Positions 10,171 to 20,333 of a DNA stretch of 64,000 nt are shown here, in pieces. The first letter of the stretch is position 1, and each line of letters begins with the position of its first letter. This DNA comes from Limonium bicolor (taxonomy: Eukaryota > Streptophyta > Magnoliopsida > Caryophyllales > Plumbaginaceae). The notes beneath the pieces are model-generated. The model was given only the letters and a program-made list of their open reading frames with translations, had not been told where the DNA came from and searched no databases. The DNA is taken from assembly GCA_023374045.1 (NCBI GenBank), contig CM041781.1, forward strand, positions 143,088,982-143,152,981. Direction: 5' to 3'. A program made the position numbers and the translations under genes.

Positions 10171-10507
10171 GGTCGACTGACCTTACCGACCGACCTTACC
10201 CAAGTCGGTCCATTCCAGTAGCATCCGGGTTCGAAAATTTTCCACTTCGATCGACCTTGCCAAGTCCGGTCCCAAGTCGGTCCATTCCAGAAGACTTCCC
10301 GTTTGAAAATTTTACCTCGACCGACCTTGCAAGTCCGGTCCCCAAGGTCGGACCATTCCAGAAAGATTTTCGCGCACAAAATTTAAGTCCGACCGACCTT
10401 GCAAGTCCGGTCCCCAAGGTCGGTCGATTCCAGAAAGGTTTCCGACTGGTTAAACTGGGTTCGACCGACCTTGTAAGTCCGGTCCCCAAGGTCGGTCAGC
10501 TCCAGAC
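10171..10507. repeat. Tandem palindrome array in the element A LTR
   Basis: About five units of roughly 60-85 bp are each built on GACCGACCTTGCAAGTCCGG followed by TCCCCAAGGTCGGTC and then (C)ATTCCAGAAG or a variant. GACCGACCTTG and CAAGGTCGGTC form 10-11-bp inverted arms, and CTTGCAAG is itself palindromic. The same array occurs in the LTRs at 38984-39320 and 60703-61105. The ORFs crossing it (10152-10619, 10196-10489) are repeat artefacts. Confidence 0.85.
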
Positions 10508-11975
10508 CCTTGTTTCTAAATGCCCATTTAACTCCAAACTTCTTCCCATTGTTGCTCCATGTTTCCTACATGTATTTAGGCATTTCCCAACACCATTACC
10601 ACCTCTTAAACTCACCTAAATCATCACCTACACTTGTTACTCCATTCTTAATCGAATTCATCCAATTTCCCACTATCCTCTTACAAGAGCTAAAGCTTAG
10701 TTCTATTAAGTGCCATGCTACAGATTTTTCTCACCACTCTCACCACTTGCTAGTCCGCAAATAATGCAACATTCCCACCTTAATGTTCACTCATCCATCC
10801 ATCTCCATCTACCTAGTTTCCAACCGATTTTTATACTACATTTTCCTCTCATAATACCTTGTAGCTCTCTAGTTTGTTCCCACCTAGAAGTGCACTTAAA
10901 CCATTAAATTTCTACCCAAATTTTGACATGATCTCCTCATAATTTTAACATATTCCCACACATTATTTAACCCACCTAAGTACTCCAACCATCCATTTCC
11001 CCAAGGCACTAAACCACACTTAAATTTCACCATTTCAATAACAATAGCACCCAATGTACATAAACCTTAAAAGCTTGGCTCTTGGGCCCTTAAACAACAT
11101 TAAATTAAACACTGAATTTCCTCATATTATTAGCAACACCTGCATTTCGCTCAACATTTATATTTGCACCAAAATAATACACAAAGTCCTTAAAACACCA
11201 CATAAGCTTAAGGTATTATTTACCTTTGATTTCTTTCAACTTTCCCCTCCTCCTTACTTCTTGTTCCACAACCGATTTCCAATGGGATTATTTTCTACTA
11301 ATGACCAAATACCATGAATGGTGATGAACACCATGGAATTAAATAAAGCTCTTGCAACAACCCTAAACAAGAGGGTGTTTAAGCATGAAAATAATGAGAT
11401 TTTTCCTTCTACTTCACAATGGAGTGTTTGGAATTAAGGGTGGCAAGCTCCAGCACTTAATGAGGATTTAAACAAGCTAAAATGAAGAGCCAAAAATGAA
11501 GTTCAAAACAGAGGCAAAAATCGGCCAAGAAGAGATGGAGAAAAAATGAGTTTTTGAGTTATTTCTTACCTTAAAACATCAAAGGGTTGATTAGCTTCAA
11601 GAATGGGTGATTTCCTCTTCAAAATGAGCTACACCCATGGAATTCAAATGTAGAGTTTGAAGATTTCGAAAGGTGAAAAATGATCCCCAAAGCAAGGTGA
11701 GTATTTTGGTGTGTTTTGTTTTCGATTTGGACTTGATTTGGTGAAGGAACAAGGAAGGAGAAGGATGGAGTTGGGAGAAGCTCACCAAATAGCCATGAAA
11801 GAACAAGGTACAGCGAGAGAGAGCTGGAAGGGGGAAAAATCGGAAGAGAGAAGGCAATGGAGGAAAGAAAAATGAAAAAAAGTAAGTTGTACTTGTTTAC
11901 TTTATGGTTTTGTCTTTTAGCTAATAGTGTAAAATAAATAAGAGAAGGAGGGGGATCAAACGTGAGCTGCTTCTC

Positions 11976-12717
11976 TTTTTTTTTTGAAAGAGTTATGTAT
12001 ATATATTAAGTAAAACGGACTTGAAGTGTTAGATACATAGGAGACCTATCTATCTGATAACAATAATGGGGACATCAATCCTAGGGGGTGAATAAACAAA
12101 CCTCCCTAGTAGTGAAACAAAAACAGCAAAAAGCTAGTACAAAAGTTAACCAGATAGGGAACAAAAGCAACGTGAAACTGATCAACAACAAATACAACCT
12201 AGTACCATAGAATCTCGCTCCTAAGAGCAGAGCACCCTATCCAGCCAGTCGAAATCCGCGCTGGATCTTTTCATCTTAGCCCAAATGGTGGCTTTTGTTG
12301 CTGCTTTGATGTCAGCAATAATGAGCTTGGGCTCTCTTGATTGGTTGGCCATGGCTCGCTTGCACCTTTCTATCCATATATGATATACAACGTTGGCTAC
12401 TGCTGCTGTTTTCACCAGATCAACCGGGCGATTCCTTTTGCAATAGCGAAGGATCCATGATGCGCAGCTACGAAGGCTTCTCCGGTTAGTAGGGATCCCC
12501 AGCCAGTCGCAAATCGTCCACCAGACCCTATAAGAGTACCTGCATTGGAAAAAAAGATGGTTGCTTGTCTCTTGAGCACGCTCACAGAGCCAGCATCTGT
12601 TAGCAAGACATATGCCCCAAGATTGGAGCTTTTCACAACTTTTAAGTCTACCTTTAAGGTAACCCACAAAATAAATTTGGCTTTAGGGATAGACCAGTTT
12701 TTCCAGCAGACTTTGGC
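11976..12717 (-). mobile_element. 5'-truncated LINE (non-LTR retrotransposon) fragment
   Basis: This segment is absent from the matching place in the 3' LTR. It begins at the left with a T run (poly-A tail on the minus strand). It codes for the C-terminal zinc-binding tail of a plant LINE reverse transcriptase in two overlapping frames. Where the 3' LTR has about 37 extra bases (1835-1845 region), this LTR has the LINE, so insertion came with a small target deletion or the target was rearranged. No clear target duplication was found. Confidence 0.8.
12221..12667 (-). pseudogene. LINE reverse transcriptase zinc-binding tail (zf-RVT)
   Basis: The frame reads SWGICLANRCWLCERAQET then SNHLFFQCRYSYRVWW, which is the CxxC-x8-H-x4-C zinc-binding module typical at the end of plant LINE ORF2. 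It is followed by VVYHIWIERCKR and a stop. The preceding segment KNWSIPKAKFILWVTLK lies in another frame (12412-12741), so a frameshift splits it. The RT and endonuclease parts are missing through 5' truncation. Confidence 0.85.
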
Positions 12718-13200
12718 AGAGAGGAGGTGGCACATGGTCATTTGGCAGAAACACCCGTAAGTTCCCGAACTGTCAGTTTTAACAGTCCGGGTCCGGTTTC
12801 CGGATTTTTGTTTTATTTGATTCTAAAAATTCTTAGACTTTAATTAGTATATAATTATAGTTAAAAATCAACTATAATTTATACAAGTCCGATTTAACTG
12901 TTTAAAGTCATGTTTTTCGGTTTTCTCGAAAAACGTGCTTTAAAGCCTCGTTTGTGCTTTACTCCACTATCTGGGTCCGTTTCCTTCGGGAATTTTTTCC
13001 ACATGTTCTAGTGGCTAAATAAGTCTTAGGAATCCATTTAGGACCCTAGTTAAGGTTATATACTTACTATGATTATTTAACACACGCGTTTTCTTTTTCG
13101 TTTTGTTTTTATTTCTTCACCAATTATCTTAAGGACTTAATTAGCCTTGGAATAACAGAATTACATAATTAATTAACATATTAAGGTTTAGGGTATTTCA

Positions 13201-14569
13201 ACAATAATTACATTACGAATCCAATAATTCAATAGTTTGAGAAAATTTTCTAGGAAATCGAACAGAATCCCCCCTAAAAATATAGGGTTTTACCACAATA
13301 GAGCATGTACAAGAGGCGACAGTTTGGTTTGCAAAATTAATCCCAAACACTTAATCCTAATAAACACATTAATCTCAAACAGAGCATGTATGTTCCTGAT
13401 CTACAGTTTGCATAGTTTTGCTAAATTTCACCATAACTGCATGCTATATTTGTATGCCCAAACACATTATATTTTTCACCTAATAAACACATTAATCTCA
13501 AGTCCATTTGGACACAACCAGCAAGTACCAAAAATAAGCTCAAGCGACAGATAAATTAGTTTGCAAAATTAATTAATCCCAAACACTTAATCCTAATAAT
13601 TAAACACATTAATCCCAACCATAGCATGTTTATATGTTCCTGATATCGATCAGTTTGGTTACCAAAATTACCTCCAGTAGAATCAAGAATAGAGGCGATA
13701 GAGCATGGATCGATGTTACGTCAGTTGGGTTGTAAAATTATTGCAGATGATCAATATAACGTACGAACTGAAGGGAGGCGATGAGCATGTATGTTAATTC
13801 CTGTTCGATCGCAGGTTGCAAAATTAATAAGAGAGAAAGAGCAGACATATATATGTCCTGTTTCACAGATTTGATAAATTACCGAACCAGAGGCGACATG
13901 CATGCATGTACTATTTGGGTCGACCTGATGATCAGAGAAGAAGATGCATGCGCGCAAATATTGGGAGAAAAACCAACGCGTAACAGGCGCGAGAGACGAC
14001 CGGAAAGCGGCGGCGGCATGAATGGGCGACGACAGTGGCGGCCACGGTAGTGGCGGCGACGAAAGTGGCGGCAATGGCAGTAGCTAGCGGACGGTACTGG
14101 GGTACGTATTGCGTGAGCTCAATCGAGAGAGAGGTAGGTAGAGGGTTACGTTGTAACAGAGAGCGCGGGAGAGATTTAATTTTTTCGAGAAAGTGGGGTG
14201 TTATTCAGGAAACATAAAGAACGCTTCACTTAAGAAGCGTTTTTTATGCTGAGAGTAAAAAACATAAAGAATGCTTTTAATCGGAAGTCTCCTTTATGCA
14301 GAGCGTTCCAGAGACATAAAAAACGTTTTATATATGAAGCGTTTTTTATATGTTTCGTATAAAGATGGCTTATTTCCCAAGCGCTTTTTTGTCTTTGGGC
14401 GCAATACAATAAAGAACGCTTCTTAAGTTAAGCGTTTTTTAAAATGTCCGGCCTAAACCATAAATATGACGCCTTACTTTATAAACGTTCTTTAATATGC
14501 TAATAAAACGATTTACAAATATAACCGTTTTTAAAAGGGCGTTGTTTATTCTTTTTTTTTCCAGTAGTG
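13201..14569. mobile_element. Terminal part of a non-autonomous CACTA-like DNA transposon
   Basis: The right end reads CCAGTAGTG after a T run, the complement of CACTACTGG, a typical CACTA terminus. The adjacent 350 bp are packed with short subterminal motifs in both orientations (AAGAACGCTT and AAGCGTTTTTTA, 14215-14560). The left half (13300-13760) has loose repeats of TTGCAAAATTAATCCCAAAC. The other terminus is absent. Element A ends exactly at 13200, so element A probably inserted into this transposon. No transposase reading frame is seen, and ORFs at 13751-14074 and 13781-14050 are unsupported. Confidence 0.65.
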
Positions 14570-14893
14570 ATCCCAGCCGAAATCAGGCCCAGCTAGTAAC
14601 ACATCTCTGTTGGTGGACCTCCAGATGTCTGCCTGACTCTTGAAGTAGTAGACTACTGCATTTACCCTTCGGTCAGCTGGGCAATTGACTGCTTCGAAGA
14701 TCTTGTCAAACTCTCTAATCTAGTCCTCGAGTAGCACTAGGTCCTCCTCTTCCTTGAAGGATGTGGGCTTCAGATGGGCAATCCTCTTAATGTAATCCTC
14801 CGGCACATTATCCCTCCGCGCCTGCCTCTGGACTATCTTTCCCAGGTTGAGAGCCAGCTCCTGCAACTGTCTCATGGGGTCGTTGGTTGCCAT
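14570..14893 (-). pseudogene. gag N-terminus of a second Ty3/gypsy element (element B)
   Basis: Reading from the ATG at 14891-14893: MATNDPMRQLQELALNLGK, then RIAHLKPTSFKEEEDL and VNAVVYYFKSQADIWRST, the retrotransposon gag capsid pattern. There is one internal TAG. The frame runs in phase to the CACTA end at 14569, so the transposon cut it. It is different from element A gag. The rest of element B pol lies outside the window or is lost. Confidence 0.75.
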
Positions 14894-15107
14894 CTGAGTT
14901 CTACGACTCCTGCTCCATGTGTGGTATGGAAAACTTAATCTGTCAGCCAGTCCTACACTCTCCTAGCGCTCTATCTAACTCCTGACTATAAGTACTAAAT
15001 CGTGTAAGCAATATCCACCCATATGCCCATATGTTAAGTCTCTACCCCATGATGGGAGCTAGCATATATAATAGCTCCATATCAGTACACCATACCCATC
15101 CAGTTAC
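14894..15107 (-). other. Element B 5' leader
   Basis: This lies between the gag start and the presumed LTR end. I could not find a recognisable PBS, so the border of the LTR is uncertain by some bases. Confidence 0.35.
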
Positions 15108-17686
15108 ACTAACACCCTGGATTTTGCCCTAAAATATAGGTTATTAAATTACAAATCTAATGGTGAAAAAGGCTTCGAAAGCGGACTCCAAACAAGTCCT
15201 AAAAGTGCAAATTAAGCTTAGTCCGAACTTGTGTCCGGATATGGGAAGTTTGGACAGAAGCCGAGAAGGTTGAACCTCGGGAAACCATTTGTTCGAACTT
15301 GTGTCTGGACATTGACGTTCAGAGACAAGTCGAGAGTTAAAAAGTCTGAAATCCGAAGATGTCCGAACTTGTGTCCGGACTTTGAAGTTCGGACCCAAGT
15401 CGAGTTTCAAAAGTCCGAAAATCCTCTACGCGCATCCGAACATTGGTCCAAACTTGCAAGTTCGGACATAGGTTGAGACATGCAAGTCAACCCCGTCCTC
15501 GCATGCTGTCCGAACATTGTCGTTCAGACCGAAGTTTGAACACGACAAAACAGAGAAAACTTCTAAACTTTTGGGCCTCTCCGAACATGAATGTACAGAG
15601 ACAGACGTCGGACAGGTCCTGAATACTCCATTTCATTAAGAGCCAGAACAGAACCAGGCCAACATTAAAATAACCATAATAACTTAACAAATCAAATGAA
15701 GAATCATTTCAGAAATCCATACCTCAAACGTTACACAAAACACTGTTGCAAGATTACTTAACTAATGTGCGAAAACATCACCAAAACTATTATTTGCCAA
15801 AGGAATAATACCAAACTAAACATTCCAAAGCAAGTAGCAGCGGAATTTGCAAAATCCAAACGGGTGTTACCGCCACACCTTAAACGAAGAGTGCTCAAGC
15901 TTTAAACCACTTAACCTAAACGACCAAAACGTTTTCAACATAATAAAACAATGTATTTCCAAAACACAACTTAACTTTAAATATTATGCAGTGGTGATCC
16001 GGTCATCCTAATCTATGTGATAGCATGTCCCAATCCCCAACTCAGCCATGAGTAAACAACAATAGAAAACGTGAAGAGATCGCGTAAATTAGCAAAACTG
16101 AGTAAACATTGTCTCAACTCGTAAAATACGTTTTGAAATCCACTTTGTATTTATAAAACAACTTTTTGCACCGAAATGTAACTTCACTTCACCAATTCCA
16201 ATTTACCAGCCATAAAACATAGCGGGGAGAACTTTCAGAGAATCAAATTAATGGCATACGGAGACGACACCTAAATTAGGGTCACAACACATAGAATCCC
16301 ACCTCACTCTACGTCCTTAAGTGTGCACACCCCCCAAAAGGTAACTTACGACCCAAAGGAGTAGATCATTAGAGTTTAACTGCAAGTAATGTCTACAGGC
16401 AAAATTAATATGATATTCACGGGGTACGCAGTACCAATAATTCACGGAGCAACATAAAGGCACCAACAATATACACGGGGCACCTAAAAGGTACCAACAA
16501 GCCAATAATCAATCCAATGAAAGTCCCAAAACATTTATCCACAACTTTTGAAAAACATTGCACCAGAATACATAGGGAAAATAATTCTCAAACTTCCACA
16601 ATATCAAAACCGCATTCAAACCAATCCATCGGTATTTTGTAGAACGTAAAGGTAGAGAATGTTGAGCACAACATTTACCTGGATACGCCCACCACAAGGG
16701 AATCAACCGGCTAGATCAATAGTAGCACCGTCAGAGAGACTCTCGCGGTCTAGATTTACAAGTAGGGATTCCATCAGGAACTATTTGAATAACAATGAAA
16801 CAATTATTTAACCTTACCAGTAGATTTTCCTTACCTTCTACCCAAATTGGCACCAGCGAAGCAGCCTAACGATGAAGGAAGACTAAGAACATGAATTCGA
16901 GAGGGTTAGGGGCTTGAATAAAAGAGGAGCGAGAAAAGAAAGTGCGTTCAGGAGGATGACTATCGTGATACTGATCGTGCAGTTAAATAGGGAATTAAAT
17001 AGATAAATAAGGAAGGTTTAAAATAAATAAATTAATTAATAAGCACATCCAATCTAAGGAAGGAGGAGCTAGTAATCAGCATTGTAAAACAATTTGAAAG
17101 GTGAATTAATACTTATACGGCAACAATAACAATTCGAAAGTTGGGTGAGTGAATAACGTTAAAACATTGGAAGGATCTAGATTCATGAGTAAGAAAAGTA
17201 AAGGGTGGTATTTAACTAATAATTTAAAATAAGAGAAAACTAGTTAATTGTTAGGAAAAGAATGAGTGAAAATCGTGAAGGAGTGGGAACACATTTTCAG
17301 TATTTAATAAGACTCAGGAAAGAGGAAGATATTTTAGGAAGAAGCAAATTCCACTTGTATTCTTGAATGTAACAAATATTAATGATAATAACAATACTTT
17401 TAATAATACTCATTTATTATAGGTAGTAAGATCTGATTTGAACTCTCAAAACCAGGAATACACAACAACGTTATAAGAGTTGGAAACAGATGAACAAATA
17501 CACATACTCATATAATATAAGTGGAGTAAAGGAATTTAAGTCGTTGTAGACGATTTTGGGAATAAGATGGATATATAGCTTCTCTGGGCCTCTATTAATA
17601 TCATTCCCGACTATCTATGTTATAGAATCATATTCTCTCCGTCTATATGTAATTAAATCCTATGCCAAATATTACGGGTATTTCAC
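15108..17686 (-). repeat. Element B 5' LTR (about 2.6 kb)
   Basis: The inner end reads CTAACACCCTGGATTTTGCCCT, a decayed TGTAACACCC. The outer end is ATTACGGGTATTTCA at 17686, after which Ogre-type gag resumes. It thus shares terminal sequences with the longer LTRs but little else. A hairpin repeat array occupies about 15215-15615. The remaining 2 kb is AT-rich and non-coding. Confidence 0.6.
15215..15615. repeat. Hairpin repeat array in the element B LTR
   Basis: About six irregular copies of TCCGAACTTGTGTCCGGAC occur, several followed within 10 bases by GAAGTTCGGAC or a variant, so that TCCGAACTT and AAGTTCGGA form arms. The layout resembles the GACCGACCTT array of the A-family LTRs but the sequence differs. 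Confidence 0.7.
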
Positions 17687-18314
17687 GAGTGCTGGCAAGG
17701 TCGGACCTGGTGACTTCAAGATTCTTAGCATACTCGAAATGGTGCAGGAAAGCCTCACAAACCTCCACATAGGTTTTGGTGTTCATCCTCTGATTCAAGT
17801 ACCAACGTTGAGGTTTCATCATCGAGATAATGGGCGAAAACCTTAGCCTTATGCATGTCATTCAACCTGAGGATGGACATTTCCCAATCGAACATCACTA
17901 GAAGGACCTGCGGGTCTGATGAACCCTTGTATAGAGCAAGTGTGGGTAACTTCAACTTTGAAGGGAGATCAACCTCGGGGTATGATGCCATAGAAGAGTA
18001 ATCAAAACCAGCTGGCTTACTAGCCTTTTCCATGCGCTCGATCCTTTTAAGAGCCTTCTTGAGTTCTACAGTTAGTTGGTGGTCTAGGGCGGCTTCCCCT
18101 ACGAATCTTTGCACATTCTAGGCCCCAACGGAGTTAATTTCAATGTAGTTACGCTCGTTCCCAGGGTCGGCAATCTTCCCCGCAATGTTTTCCTGATGAC
18201 CAACCTCAAGTTATTGATTTTGCTTTTCAGCTCTTCGATGATGGTGATAGACTTAGCCTCCATGTCATTAGTGGTGAACCTATGTTTCTGTTCCATGTCA
18301 TCAAAGGCGGCCAT
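17687..18314 (-). pseudogene. Ogre/Tat-like gag fragment
   Basis: The N-terminal part (18099-18314) is a Lys/Glu-rich, coiled-coil-like stretch beginning MAAFDDMEQKHRF. The following frame (17755-18114) gives LPSKLKLPTLALYKGSSDPQ then VMFDWEMSILRLNDMHKAKVFAH, the Ogre/Tat gag core, and a third frame (17687-17770) continues TYVEVCEAFLHHFEYAKNLE. Frameshifts separate them. The sequence breaks off after DLASTR at 17686/17687 where element B inserted. Confidence 0.75.
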
Positions 18315-19592
18315 GTACTTTTGCTCTAAGGCTGCAAACTAGGCCTGCATGCTGATTAGGTTTCCTCCCTCTGCCACACTTAGGATTTGGGTCTACTTGT
18401 TTCCAAGGTGTCCATCATTAGCTAATCAAAGGGAAGTGGGCTGATTGATATTAGGGAACAAATGACGTTTCATAAGGTAAGTTGAAAACCAGAATAAGTT
18501 AGGACTGAAAGCAAGTGGGCCAGGATACCCAGAAAATGAGGTGTTTTGGCTGGAGTATTTTTCAGACTATGGATTGGAATTTGGACTGAAATCTAAATAG
18601 ATGGCTTTGATTGGTCCTAAAAGGCGATACCTGGATGTAGGGTTTTGGGCCAAGGCCCGGATAAGAAGTTTATCTAGACTAGAATGAGCCCTTGGGCCGA
18701 AATGTGTTTGGGCCTGAAGTAAAGCACATGGGCTAGAATGGTCCCTAGATCACTAATGGTCTAACTTTCTTTGGGTCAAAGAAGATGGTTGCTGAGCCAA
18801 AAAGAATTTTATTTTCAGGACTTGTGAGTTATTTCAAGTTCAGGCGGATTTCTTTTTACAGGCTTAGAACTAAATGGATAATTCTAATTGGGCCGACATG
18901 GAGATCACCTAAGTCTAGGCTTTTGGGCTAAAGCCCAACAAACTATTCACTCATTTAAACCAAACAAGGCCTTTGGGCCATAAGCAATAAAGCCTCGAAT
19001 TCTGGTTGGGCTAAGTCGATGTAGGAGAAATTCCTATCAATCTCTAGGCTGGGTAGTGGGTTGATCATTCAAGCAAACAAGGCCCACACAAATTCAACAT
19101 GTCCTCACTAGACGCTTAAATCAAACCGGGTATGGATCGAGCCGGAGAGGTGCTTGGGGCATGGGCCCAGGTCACCACAAAGGAATAGAGCTTGCACGCT
19201 ATTCTCTTTGGGCTTCCCCACTTTTTTCACATCACCTAAAGGTGTGCGTCTACGATCGGGTCTTTGAATGACCAAACAAGCTTAGGTAAGGACACTGCCA
19301 GGAAAACGCTTGGGGCTAAAGCCCGGTATTAAGGGGATGTGGTTAGATGGCATCCTTCTCTTTTCCCCCGCTTATTCGCATCACCTAAAAGGTGTGAGTC
19401 CCTAACAAGGGACCCTCAAACGGGTCCCGGGGTGAAATCGGTTTGTGTGGACACTCACTCTCATATGTTGCAAAGGTGTAGAAAATTAAATTGCACATGA
19501 AAGTAAACAAACAACCTAATAGAAGCCGTAAATAAACAATTTCTAGTTAAGCCCTCTTTCTTAAAATCAAACAAGTTAAAAATTAAGATTTT
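18315..19592 (-). other. Ogre/Tat-like 5' untranslated region
   Basis: No reading frame resembles a known protein. The region is rich in short inverted motifs such as TTGGGCTAAAGCCC and GGGCC. It holds a diverged duplication of about 170 bp around CACCTAAAGGTGTG (19225-19250 and 19380-19400). A long 5' UTR is usual in this lineage. Confidence 0.5.
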
Positions 19593-19609
19593 GTCCCCAA
19601 CAGAGTCGC
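19593..19609 (-). other. Ogre/Tat-type primer-binding site
   Basis: On the minus strand this is GCGACTCTGTTGGGGAC, matching the TGGCGACTC...GGGGA primer site characteristic of Ogre/Tat retrotransposons, with the first G decayed. It lies four bases from the LTR end at 19614. Confidence 0.8.
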
Positions 19610-19613
19610 ATTC

Positions 19614-20333
19614 TGTGAGCCTCGATTTTTTAACCCTTATCATATGTTGATTTGAGTTGATTAAGATCTGATCGAGTTCTAGGTCCACTTATAACTTAAG
19701 CATAATAACTATGTCATAAAACATTAATTATTAAAACCTAAGTTAGCTCACTAGAACCTAATTAGAGTCGCCACATAATTTTGACCTAGGGTAAATTAGG
19801 AAAGGAGAGTTCGGGTTCGGGGGCTTGGTATTCGACTTATTTAGGGTTCGATTACTTTCATTACCCCTCAAAGTCGTTTTTCCTCTACTTAGTTTAATTA
19901 CGGCTTATTACAAGTCATTTTAACCTAAGTGCGCAAACTTCTGATTTTTTTGGATTTTTATCACTTTTGACAGAAATTAAAAGTGAAAGTTGAAATTACC
20001 TAAACTAGGGTTTTAGAGGCAAAATTAGGTCAAATTTGTTTATGTCCGTGGCCACGGACCTACTGTCCGAACCCACAGACCCTAGTTAACTTTACTTATA
20101 CAGAATAGTCAAATCGAAAGAAAATGGAATTTTGAAAAGTCTGGGGCCACGGACAGGTGTCCGTGGGCCCGGACATAAGTTGAGAAATCCTAGAAATTCA
20201 AAAATTTAATCTCACACGCCGTCCGTGGGTGTCCGTGATCCCGGACCATGGGTCCGAGATCACAGACCGCCTACGGACGGTGGGTTTTTTGTGAATCCGA
20301 CGGTGTTTTCGGCTCAAAATTTATGGGCGTGTT
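19614..20333 (-). repeat. Ogre/Tat-like 5' LTR (interrupted)
   Basis: Inverted homologue of 1-530. It begins TGTGAGCCTCG beside the PBS and is cut at 20333 by LARD1. It carries a cluster of GC-rich palindromes (for example GTCCGTGGCCACGGAC near 20044-20059) in otherwise AT-rich DNA. Confidence 0.75.

Larger units (their letters stand above)
8685..13200 (-). repeat. Element A 5' LTR
   Basis: The LTR runs from TGTAACACCCC at 8685 (inner end beside the PBS) to GGGTATTTCA at 13200, giving TG...CA ends. Its length is 4516 bp, including a 742-bp LINE insertion. Its right half pairs with 531-2322. It contains a tandem palindrome array at 10171-10507. Scattered ORFs on both strands show no family resemblance. 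Confidence 0.9.

Noticed and set aside
10152..10619. 155-codon frame, Ser/Pro-rich
   Set aside because: It crosses the palindrome array; open frames occur on both strands because the unit lacks stops. No family resemblance.
13751..14217. Host gene near 14000 (frames on both strands, GC-rich GGCGGC stretch)
   Set aside because: No recognisable domain, conflicting frames, and it lies between CACTA repeats and the transposon terminus.
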